Positions 1-5,441 of a stretch of DNA of 6,758 nucleotides are shown one piece after another (the first letter of the stretch is position 1; each line of letters starts with the position of its first letter). This DNA comes from UBA2256 sp964453055. GTDB lineage: Bacteria; Spirochaetota; Spirochaetia; Treponematales; Rectinemataceae. Made by a program: the position numbers and the translations under genes. Below the pieces are notes generated by a model that ran no database searches, was not told the DNA's origin, and worked only from the letters and a program-made list of their open reading frames with translations. The DNA is taken from positions 1 through 6,758 of the forward strand of contig CAYVOD010000089.1 of assembly GCA_964453055.1 (NCBI GenBank), read 5' to 3'.

Positions 1-23
1 AAAGATCACCTAATTTGGCTTGC

Positions 24-41
24 CTGGCGTTTCCGCGCCAG
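24..41 (+). other. Small hairpin in the leader of the TauE/SafE gene
   Basis: A 6-bp perfect inverted repeat (CTGGCG at 24-29, CGCCAG at 36-41, 6-nt loop) ends three bases before the ribosome binding site AGGA (44-47) of the gene starting at 55. There is no T run after it, so it is not a normal terminator. It could be a leader structure near the ribosome site, or chance. Nothing else is recognisable in bases 1-54. Confidence 0.25.
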
Positions 42-54
42 CTAGGATGGGTCT

Positions 55-786
55 ATGGAACTGAGCAGCGCGGCTGTCGTAGCCATGGTTTTTACGGCGT
101 TCAGCATTGGAATCGCCAAGAGCGGGCTTCCTGGACTGGTGACGGTCATCACTCCCTTCGTGGCCATGACCATGCCCTCAAGGATAGCCACAGGGATAAT
201 GCTCCCTTTGCTGATAGTGGCGGACATCGTCTCGGTGATTTACTGGAGACGGAAAGCCTTGTGGAAGTATTTGGGTTGGCTGATCCCCGGCGCGGCGGCA
301 GGATTGGCCTTAGGCTTCCTGCTTCTGAAATCGATCGACGACGCGACCTTCACCCCCATTATGGGATGGATGATAATCGCCATAAGCCTGCTCAGCATAA
401 GCCTGGACCGAGTCACCCTCCGCTTCGACCGGAACAGCAAAGTTATTCCCTTGGCCATCGGGATTGTTGCCGGAATATTCAACATGCTGGCCAACGGCGC
501 GGCGCCCGTGCTCGCCCTCTATCTGCTCGCGCTCAAAATCGAAAAAGAGGATTTCGTCGGGACGAACGCATGGTTTTTTCTCGTCATCAATATCGCAAAG
601 CTGCCTTTCAGCATCGCGATAGGGAGCGTCCAAGCGAGTCATCTGGGCTTCGACGCTCTGCTCTTGCCCCTGATCGCGCTCGGAGGCTTGGTCGGAGTCA
701 AAATACTCAAAAAAATTCCCCAGAGGGTATTCAATATTTCCATCCAGGCTCTGGCGCTGATCTCCGGCGCGAGGCTGCTGTTCTAG
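55..786 (+). CDS. TauE/SafE family sulfite/organosulfur exporter-like membrane permease
   Basis: A 243-residue, strongly hydrophobic inner-membrane protein, normal in length for the TauE/SafE (DUF81) family, whose members move sulfite, sulfoacetate or related anions out of the cell. The family's two related halves are visible. The first half opens with GIAKSGLPG at residues 19-27, followed by a helix with MLPLLIVADI (49-58). The second half has GIVAGIFNMLANGAAPVLAL (136-155), followed by the helix around NAWFFLVINIAKLP (171-184). About seven or eight membrane segments are likely. The start at 55 is supported by AGGA at 44-47 with seven bases of spacing. A second long open frame covers the same DNA, but its Arg/Gly/His-rich translation looks like a shadow. 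Substrate cannot be told from sequence. I see no clear terminator after it. The next gene, a cupin on the same strand, starts 185 bases on. Confidence 0.88.
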   Translation: MELSSAAVVAMVFTAFSIGIAKSGLPGLVTVITPFVAMTMPSRIATGIMLPLLIVADIVSVIYWRRKALWKYLGWLIPGAAAGLALGFLLLKSIDDATFTPIMGWMIIAISLLSISLDRVTLRFDRNSKVIPLAIGIVAGIFNMLANGAAPVLALYLLALKIEKEDFVGTNAWFFLVINIAKLPFSIAIGSVQASHLGFDALLLPLIALGGLVGVKILKKIPQRVFNISIQALALISGARLLF

Positions 787-886
787 TCTCCCGGCAAGAC
801 GTCTGGACATTCGGCGATGGCTGGGAAGCCCGGTCGCTCGGTCGATGTTTTATTGTATAAACGTCACACAATTTTACAATCGCCCA

Positions 887-915
887 TTGACCCCGGAACG
901 GCGGCTTTGTAGCAT
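887..915 (+). promoter_or_regulatory. Probable sigma-70-type promoter of the cupin gene
   Basis: TTGACC at 887-892 (5 of 6 matches to the -35 consensus) is followed after exactly 17 bases by TAGCAT at 910-915 (4 of 6 matches to the -10). Transcription would begin near 922, giving a leader of about 50 bases before the cupin start at 972. Just upstream, ATTGTA (852-857) and TACAAT (875-880) form a 6-bp inverted repeat with a 17-base gap that could be an operator. This is read by eye only. Confidence 0.45.
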
Positions 916-971
916 GAACGGTAAAATACGATGCCGCGCGAGAGCACGACGGAATTCTTAAGGAGCGGATG

Positions 972-1310
972 ATGCCGGTACACAATTGGGATAAACTCGA
1001 GAGGGTGGCTTTGAATCCTGTCATCACGGGCAAGGTCGTGCAGACCGAGAAGGCCATGGTAGCCCGGATAACCTGTCCCGTCGGGCAGGTGAATATGCAC
1101 ACCCACGACTTCGATCAAATCACCAATATGCTCAGGGGAAAAATGCGCTGGGTGATCGAGGGGGAGGGGGAATTCGTCGTGGGACCCAACGACGTCATGC
1201 TCATGAAGGCCGGGGTGGCCCACGGGGGCGAAGTCTTGGAGGAGGCGGAATATTTGGATGTGTTCGTGCCGCCCAGGCAGGATTTTTCCTGGTACAAGCA
1301 GAAACTGTAA
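972..1310 (+). CDS. Small single-domain cupin protein
   Basis: A 112-residue single cupin barrel, probably cytosolic, as no signal peptide is seen. Cupin motif 1 is visible as PVGQVNMHTH (36-45), with putative metal ligands His43 and His45 and the conserved glycine Gly56. The usual glutamate is Gln49 here. Motif 2 lies around KAGVAHGG (79-86) and gives the third histidine, His84, while the usual proline before it is Lys79. Small cupins of this kind bind a metal and act as dioxygenases, isomerases or sensors, so the family alone does not give a substrate. Two ATG codons stand in tandem at 969 and 972. I chose 972 because AAGGAG (960-965) is six bases from it but only three from 969. It has its own likely promoter and a strong terminator, so it is probably transcribed alone. 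A link with the upstream exporter is possible but unproven. Confidence 0.85.
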   Translation: MPVHNWDKLERVALNPVITGKVVQTEKAMVARITCPVGQVNMHTHDFDQITNMLRGKMRWVIEGEGEFVVGPNDVMLMKAGVAHGGEVLEEAEYLDVFVPPRQDFSWYKQKL

Positions 1311-1338
1311 CTAGCGTACTGAAAATCGCTGTTACCTT

Positions 1339-1377
1339 AAGGAGGCCTCCCGAAACGTCGGGCGGCCTCCTTTTTTT
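1339..1377 (+). terminator. Rho-independent terminator of the cupin gene
   Basis: Arms AAGGAGGCC (1339-1347) and GGCCTCCTT (1364-1372) pair over 9 bp. One T/C mismatch follows, then 5 more pairs (CCCGA 1349-1353 with TCGGG 1358-1362) closing a four-base AACG loop. A run of seven T (1371-1377) follows directly on the + strand. On the - strand there is no equivalent U-rich tail, so it mainly serves the cupin transcript. Confidence 0.92.
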
Positions 1378-1418
1378 ATAATTGGCTTGGCTGTAGGCTT
1401 CCCTCGGGGCGAAAAACC

Positions 1419-1871
1419 TTACCTGCTCAAGTTCCGCAGATACTCCAAAAGCGCTTCCTCGCTCTCGAATATTCGGTCCATAGCGCGCTGGATCATGGGG
1501 TTGAGCTTGGAATCCGGGAATAGGTATCGGGGATCTGTGCTTAGCCCTAGTATGGTTTTGTCGGTGTTATTGAGATATTTCTGGGCGTAGACCATCCCTA
1601 GCTCGACGCAAGCCCCTTCGTCGGGGACGCGCCCATCGAGGATGAGAAGAAAGACGTCGCAGTCCAGAACCTTCATCCTGTCGACGACAAAAATGGATTC
1701 CTGTCTTTCCTCGTTGGAGAGTCGGGAAATCAGCTTTTTGTCGTGTTCCGGACCGTCCCTCTGGGGAAGGAAAACGGAATATCCGAGCGCTTCGATTTTT
1801 CGGCAGAGGTCGAGATTGAATTTCTTTTCTGCCGCGCTGAACAAGGGGCCGGAGAAATAAAGCCGGGTCAT
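1419..1871 (-). CDS. Nucleoside 2-deoxyribosyltransferase family protein
   Basis: A 150-residue cytosolic protein of the nucleoside 2-deoxyribosyltransferase family, which moves deoxyribose between bases (or hydrolyses the N-glycosidic bond in some relatives) for nucleotide salvage or removal of abnormal nucleotides. The N-terminal nucleotide-site strand and loop reads YFSGPLFS (5-12). LPQRDG (35-40) is next, then an Asp-rich strand around Asp64/Asp70/Asp72. The catalytic region is DGRVPDEGACVELG (79-92), in which Glu90 fits the catalytic nucleophile and Asp84 the conserved partner six residues before it. Length equals the family norm of about 150-160. The start at 1871 is preferred over an in-frame ATG at 1898, because AAAGGA lies six bases upstream of it and the extra nine residues (Lys-rich) fall outside the fold. 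No clear terminator of its own is seen downstream. Whether it is a true transferase or a hydrolase is open. Confidence 0.85.
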   Translation of the reverse strand: MTRLYFSGPLFSAAEKKFNLDLCRKIEALGYSVFLPQRDGPEHDKKLISRLSNEERQESIFVVDRMKVLDCDVFLLILDGRVPDEGACVELGMVYAQKYLNNTDKTILGLSTDPRYLFPDSKLNPMIQRAMDRIFESEEALLEYLRNLSR

Positions 1872-1940
1872 GATTTTTCCTTTCATTTTTATCTTCACGG
1901 CAAAATATGTTCACTTTTTTATATATAGATTGATTAACAC

Positions 1941-1970
1941 ATTATGGATACCAGTATAAGAAAAAAGCAA
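1941..1970 (-). promoter_or_regulatory. Possible promoter of the deoxyribosyltransferase gene
   Basis: On the minus strand, TTGCTT (at 1965-1970) is followed after 18 bases by CATAAT (at 1941-1946), a 5 of 6 match to the -10 consensus with a weak -35. The whole gap 1872-1999 is clearly AT-rich compared with the genes around it, as expected of a promoter region. A second AT-rich -10-like patch (TATATA near 1920-1926) lies closer to the gene, so the exact promoter is uncertain. Confidence 0.3.
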
Positions 1971-1991
1971 GCATTATTTTATTTCGTAGGG

Positions 1992-2034
1992 AAAATGAAG
2001 CCCGAAAGGCCTACCCTCTGGAGGCCTTTCGGGC
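1992..2034 (-). terminator. Terminator of the vWA lipoprotein gene
   Basis: A perfect 13-bp inverted repeat (2000-2012 with 2022-2034, GCCCGAAAGGCCT and its complement) with a 9-base loop lies 19 bases past the stop of the gene ending at 2053. On the minus strand the hairpin is followed by TTCATTTT, a moderately U-rich tail. The + strand side is followed by TTGTGT and has no + strand gene to serve. Confidence 0.82.
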
Positions 2035-2052
2035 TTGTGTCCGATCGATCGG

Positions 2053-3774
2053 CTACTTGGCGCTCTTGGAGATTATCTCGGCCATTTCAGCCAGCCTGAT
2101 GAACTCGGCTCTATAACCTTCCGCATCCTTTCCCTTTGAAGCTCGGGCTCTTTCCAGGACCGATGCCCAGGAAGAAGCCCCCTTGTAGGGGCTGTCTCGC
2201 AGGAGCATTCCGAACTCGGCCACGGCGCTGGCGAAGCGGAAATCCTCGTCGCTTTCGGCCAAAGGCCTGGAAAGGAGGGCGGCGTTGATCCTTGTTTCCA
2301 CGAGAGTACTCTCTTCGGACCTCTCGTCCGGCTCTTTGTACCTTAATCTGAATACCGCCAGGTCCTCCGAGGGGATGAGATTGGTATTCTGGAATACTAG
2401 AGGGTCAGGGCTGATCGTGCCGGTGGGCGCCGCCTGGGGAGGTACGAGTTCGTAGAAGGCGGTGACCGTCTGGCCGGAGCCCATCTCGCCCGCGTCCTTG
2501 CTGTCGTCGTTGAAATCCTGTCTTGCCAGCATGCGGTTCTCATAGCCGATGAGGCGATATTCCCTCACCGTCGCGGGATTGAATTCAATCTGAATCTTCA
2601 CGTCCTTGGCCACGGCGAAGAGGTTGCCCCAGATTTCCTTGCCCAGCACCTTGTTTCCTTCCTGAAGGGTGTCGATATAGGCATAGTTGCCGTTACCCTT
2701 GTCGGCCAAGGTCTCCATGCGGCTGTCCTTGTAGTTGCCGACGCCGAAACCGAGCACGGTGAGGTAGATGGCTTCCTTTCGTTTCTCCTCGATGAGCCGC
2801 TCGAGCTCGCCGGTGGAACTGATGCCCACGTTGAAATCGCCGTCTGTGCAGAGGATTACCCTATTGTTGCCCCCGGGTATGAAGTTTTCTTTGGCTATGC
2901 GATAGGCGAGCTGGATCCCTTCCCCGCCGGCCGTAGAGCCCCCGGCCTGGAGGGACTCGAAAGCGGCGAGGATTTTTTCCTTTTTGCCGCCGAGGGTGGA
3001 TTCGAGCGCAAGCCCGGCGCTGCCCGCGTAGGCTACGATGGAAACCCTGTCTTGGGGCCTTAGCTGCTCGGCCATGATGCGCATGCTTCGTTTGAGGAGG
3101 GGCAGCTTGTTGTCGTCGTACATGGATCCGGAGCTGTCGACGAGAAATACCAGATTGGAGGCCGGCAGCTCGGCGGTGGGGATTTTCTTGGCCGAAATGG
3201 CGACGCGAAGCAGGAGGTGCTCGCCGTTCCATGGAGCCGGGCTGAGGGCGAAATAAGCGCTGACAGGCTGTCCGGTTTCGGCCGCTTCGTAGTCGTAATC
3301 GAAATAGTTCAGCATTTCCTCGATGCGGACCGCGTCCTTTGGGGGCATCTCGTAATTTTCCAGTAGGTAGCGACGAAGATTGGAGTAGCTTGCCGTGTCC
3401 ACGTCGACGGAAAAGGTCGAGACTGGATCGTCCAGGGCTTTCATGAATGGGTTATCGACAATGCGTTCGTACTCTTCGGTGTTGAAATCGGCGCTGTACT
3501 GTCCCGGATAGGAGGCTTGCGGCAGGGGCATGGCGCCGCCGGACTTGGGTGCGCCCGCGAGCGCGATGCCCATGGAAGCTTCAGGGCTTATACTATACAT
3601 AGTAGATGGAAGCCCTGTCTGAGGCGCGTTAGGCGGCAACGCCCCTACCGTTTTCTCCTTGGTGGCGCAACTTGAAAGGGTCGTGAGAAGCAGGCAGAAA
3701 AAGACTAGAAAGCCCTGGGCTTTGGCCGCGATAGATTTTGGAAGTTTTCGTCCGGAAGACCGCTGATCGGACAT
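2053..3774 (-). CDS. YfbK-type von Willebrand factor A domain lipoprotein
   Basis: A 573-residue protein matching the architecture and length (about 575) of E. coli YfbK. A hydrophobic signal (residues 21-33) ends in the lipobox LSSC with Cys36 as the predicted lipidated residue. A Pro/Ala/Gly/Ser-rich linker follows (about 40-95). The N-terminal YfbK/vWF_A region (about 98-165) includes STFSVDVDTASYSNLRRYL (119-137). The vWA domain (about 206-375) has a complete metal (MIDAS) site: DSSGS at 213-217, Thr281, and Asp311 in CTDGDFNVG. The C-terminal DUF3520 region spans about 385-567. It is expected to be membrane-anchored on the outer face and to bind protein partners through the metal site. 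Its actual role is not known, even in E. coli. The start is fixed by AGGAGG (3782-3787) seven bases upstream. It stands alone, with its own terminator, and no partner gene (sigma factor, anti-sigma, MoxR ATPase) is in the window. Confidence 0.9.
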   Translation of the reverse strand: MSDQRSSGRKLPKSIAAKAQGFLVFFCLLLTTLSSCATKEKTVGALPPNAPQTGLPSTMYSISPEASMGIALAGAPKSGGAMPLPQASYPGQYSADFNTEEYERIVDNPFMKALDDPVSTFSVDVDTASYSNLRRYLLENYEMPPKDAVRIEEMLNYFDYDYEAAETGQPVSAYFALSPAPWNGEHLLLRVAISAKKIPTAELPASNLVFLVDSSGSMYDDNKLPLLKRSMRIMAEQLRPQDRVSIVAYAGSAGLALESTLGGKKEKILAAFESLQAGGSTAGGEGIQLAYRIAKENFIPGGNNRVILCTDGDFNVGISSTGELERLIEEKRKEAIYLTVLGFGVGNYKDSRMETLADKGNGNYAYIDTLQEGNKVLGKEIWGNLFAVAKDVKIQIEFNPATVREYRLIGYENRMLARQDFNDDSKDAGEMGSGQTVTAFYELVPPQAAPTGTISPDPLVFQNTNLIPSEDLAVFRLRYKEPDERSEESTLVETRINAALLSRPLAESDEDFRFASAVAEFGMLLRDSPYKGASSWASVLERARASKGKDAEGYRAEFIRLAEMAEIISKSAK

Positions 3775-3841
3775 GATCGAGCCTCCTCAACATAAGTCGG
3801 TCGATAGCGCGGAAAATGATATCGCATATTTTACAAAGCCA

Positions 3842-3887
3842 CCGGGGAGGCCGGGGGTTACGGCGGCGACCGGCCCCGGCCGCTTTT
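3842..3887. other. GC-rich inverted repeat upstream of the vWA gene, terminator-like on the + strand
   Basis: GGCCGGGG (3849-3856) can pair with CCCCGGCC (3874-3881) across a 17-base loop, and overlapping alternatives exist (CCGGGG at 3842-3847 with CCCCGG at 3874-3879). On the + strand it is followed by GCTTTTT (3882-3888 region), like a weak intrinsic terminator, although no + strand gene precedes it. On the minus strand it would lie in or just upstream of the leader of the vWA gene. I found no convincing -35/-10 pair in the rest of this gap (3775-3901). Confidence 0.4.
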
Positions 3888-3901
3888 TCGCGCCATAAGG
3901 G

Positions 3902-3936
3902 AAAAAAAGCGCCGCCGGTCGAAGACCGGCGGCGCT
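3902..3936 (-). terminator. Terminator of the exported PPOX-fold gene
   Basis: A perfect 13-bp GC-rich inverted repeat (3908-3920 with 3924-3936, AGCGCCGCCGGTC and its complement) has a three-base loop. On the minus strand it is followed by seven U (3908-3902). It starts 30 bases after the stop codon of the gene at 3966-4460. This is a textbook intrinsic terminator. Confidence 0.93.
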
Positions 3937-3965
3937 CCATGGCAGCATGTCGGCTAGGACTCGGA

Positions 3966-4460
3966 TCAGCCGATCGGAAGGACCTTGACTATTTTCAGGA
4001 AGTAGGTGTTTTCCGTCGCCTTCTTGTCTTTGTTCTGCTCCACCAACTTTTTCTGGAGCGCCGGATCGCTGACATACTCCGCTATGATCCTGGCCCCGGA
4101 GTAGCTCATTTTCTGATCGCCCTTGGGAGCGGTATATCCTATGGCCGTGACGACGATGAGCTTCCGTTCCTTCATGTTTACGCCGGTCTGATTGGCTGCC
4201 AAGCCGAAGAAGAGATACTCCCTGTCCTTGGTCACGCCGGGGATGACCACCGCGGCATTGGGGCTGCCGTCGGCATTGACGGTCGCTATGGAGACCGCGA
4301 GCTGGTAAGCGTCCATGGCCTTCCAGAGATCTTCGCCGCTGAGCGATGTCTTGGTATAGTAATTGGCCGTGGATGCCTTGGAGATGGAGTCGGCGCTCTG
4401 GGCGCTTAAGCCGGCGACCAGGAGACCGAATACTAGCAGGGCGATGATAATTCTTTTCAT
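3966..4460 (-). CDS. Exported pyridoxamine 5'-phosphate oxidase-fold (FMN-binding split barrel) protein
   Basis: A 164-residue protein with a clear Sec signal peptide: Lys2-Arg3, a hydrophobic core at 4-17, and a likely signal peptidase I cut after LSA (18-20) before Gln21. The mature part looks like the PPOX split barrel. A helix around GEDLWKAMDAYQ (42-53) comes first, then the strand-turn-strand LAVSIATVNADGSPNAAVV (54-72), which is the family's 'AT...DG.P' start. The strand YLFFGLAANQTGVNM (82-96) follows, then KLIVVTAIGY (100-109) and GARIIAEYV (122-130). This family usually binds FMN or F420 in the cytosol, so an exported member is unusual. Cofactor and substrate are unknown. The start is supported by a GGAAGG site six bases upstream. 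It is transcribed alone, with a terminator below it and a divergent promoter region above. It could instead be a heme- or flavin-binding relative with no catalytic role. Confidence 0.75.
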   Translation of the reverse strand: MKRIIIALLVFGLLVAGLSAQSADSISKASTANYYTKTSLSGEDLWKAMDAYQLAVSIATVNADGSPNAAVVIPGVTKDREYLFFGLAANQTGVNMKERKLIVVTAIGYTAPKGDQKMSYSGARIIAEYVSDPALQKKLVEQNKDKKATENTYFLKIVKVLPIG

Positions 4461-4596
4461 CTAAAACCTTCCTTATCTATAGGCAAATATCGTTATCATA
4501 GTAGTAATCAATAATATATACAGTGTCAATATAAAAAACGCTTGCTATCGCGTCCGCTTCGGCCCATCATTCAACCCTCAAGGAGACTTTGCCCGC
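4461..4596. promoter_or_regulatory. AT-rich divergent intergenic region with a likely minus-strand promoter
   Basis: This gap drives the PPOX-fold gene leftward and the DUF1295 gene rightward. On the minus strand a perfect -35 hexamer TTGACA lies at 4524-4529. Downstream of it are TACTAT (4498-4503, 20-base gap) and TATGAT (4495-4500, 23-base gap), so the spacing is longer than ideal. Around the -35 is an operator-like near-palindrome, TGACACTGTA (4519-4528). For the + strand, TTGCTA (4542-4547) and CATCAT (4565-4570) are 17 bases apart, a weak match. AAGGAG (4580-4585) is the ribosome site of the rightward gene. Confidence 0.4.
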
Positions 4597-5364
4597 ATGA
4601 ATCCCTTCGTACTAGCATCGCTTACCGCCCTGGCGGTGAACGCTCTTTTCTTCGTTTACGCTTCGGTGAAAAAAACGGACGTGGTGACGGATCTGTCATA
4701 CAGTCTTTCATTCGGCTTGGTAGCCCTCGTCTTGATCCTGCTCAATGCGAGCGCAGGCTGGGTGGCGCTCATCCCAGCGGTGCTCACTATCCTCTGGGCG
4801 CTGCGCCTCGGGGCTTATCTTTTCTCCAGGATAGTCAGGACCAAGGTGGATCATCGCTTCGATTCCATGCGGGACAAGCCGCTCAAGTTCGCCCGTTTCT
4901 GGATTTTGCAGGCAGTGGCTGTAGCTATAATCGTTCTTCCCGTGGTAGCTTCTGCGGCTTCGGAGGTTAAACCTCGCTTTTTTGGTGGGTTCGAAGCCTT
5001 AGGTCTAGGTATGTGGCTTGTCGGATTAATCGTCGAGGCGGTTTCCGACGCCCAAAAGTCGGCTTTCAAAAGAGGCGGCGCCGAAGGGTTTATAGCCACT
5101 GGGTTGTGGCGATATTCAAGGCACCCTAATTACTTCGGCGAAACCCTGCTTTGGTGGGGGATCTTCGCGTATTGCCTTCCCTCGCTCTATGGCATCTTGT
5201 ATATAAGCGTCCTCGGGCCTGTCTTTATCACCCTGCTTCTCCTTTTCGTGAGCGGCATACCCCTTCTGGAAAAGAGCGCTGACGTCAAATACGGGGCGGA
5301 TCAGGCCTACAAGGAATATAAGCGCAGGACGAGCATTTTTGTTCCCTTGCCGCCTCGGCGCTGA
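4597..5364 (+). CDS. DUF1295 family membrane protein (steroid 5-alpha-reductase C-terminal/ICMT-like fold)
   Basis: A 255-residue inner-membrane protein of the DUF1295 family, related to the C-terminal catalytic part of steroid 5-alpha-reductases and to isoprenylcysteine methyltransferases. Likely membrane helices are near residues 5-22, 36-52, 55-78, 101-121, 133-151, 181-196 and 200-222. Family motifs are intact: ALRLGAYLFSRI (68-79), EAVSDAQK (147-154) and the signature WRYSRHPNYFGE (171-182) followed by LLWWGIF. The short basic C-terminus (YKEYKRRTSIFVPLPPRR, 238-255) also fits. By homology it may be an NAD(P)H-dependent lipid or steroid-like reductase, but the bacterial substrate is not known. 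The start ATG has AAGGAG 11 bases upstream, a somewhat long spacing. It is followed on the same strand by asnA after 77 bases, with no terminator between, so the two could share a transcript. Confidence 0.9.
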   Translation: MNPFVLASLTALAVNALFFVYASVKKTDVVTDLSYSLSFGLVALVLILLNASAGWVALIPAVLTILWALRLGAYLFSRIVRTKVDHRFDSMRDKPLKFARFWILQAVAVAIIVLPVVASAASEVKPRFFGGFEALGLGMWLVGLIVEAVSDAQKSAFKRGGAEGFIATGLWRYSRHPNYFGETLLWWGIFAYCLPSLYGILYISVLGPVFITLLLLFVSGIPLLEKSADVKYGADQAYKEYKRRTSIFVPLPPRR

Positions 5365-5396
5365 TTGACAGGGCTTTGCGCTTTCTGGACTATAGA
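5365..5396 (+). promoter_or_regulatory. Possible promoter just after the DUF1295 stop codon
   Basis: A perfect -35 hexamer TTGACA (5365-5370) starts directly after the TGA of the DUF1295 gene. TATAGA lies at 5391-5396, 20 bases away, overlapping TAGAAT at 5393-5398. The spacing is three to five bases longer than ideal, so this may be chance. If real, it would give asnA its own start with a leader of roughly 40 bases. Confidence 0.25.
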
Positions 5397-5441
5397 ATAT
5401 CTGCCGTCGGGCATCGAGCCGCCGGCTGTTCTGGAGGCGCG

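Noticed and set aside
310..810. A 166-residue minus-strand open frame inside the TauE/SafE gene
   Set aside because: Polar, Glu/Gln/Arg-rich antisense of a hydrophobic membrane protein, with no ribosome site or family features.
15..860. A 281-residue open frame on the + strand overlapping the TauE/SafE gene, longer than that gene itself
   Set aside because: Its translation is Arg/His/Gly-rich and matches no family I recognise, while the other frame shows both TauE/SafE halves and a ribosome site. It is a shadow frame in GC-rich DNA.
864..1223. A 119-residue minus-strand open frame over the cupin gene
   Set aside because: Antisense shadow. The + frame has the cupin motifs, promoter, ribosome site and terminator.
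1339..1345. AAGGAGG resembling a strong ribosome binding site after the cupin gene
   Set aside because: It is the 5' arm of the terminator hairpin and no start codon with an open frame follows at proper distance.
3816..4409. A 197-residue + strand open frame across the PPOX-like gene and its terminator
   Set aside because: It would run through the strong terminator hairpin as coding sequence, has no recognisable domain, and opposes a well-formed minus-strand gene with a signal peptide.
5376..5441. A 22-residue N-terminal extension of AsnA from a TTG codon
   Set aside because: The extension has no counterpart in AsnA, and the ATG at 5442 has a GGAGG just upstream.
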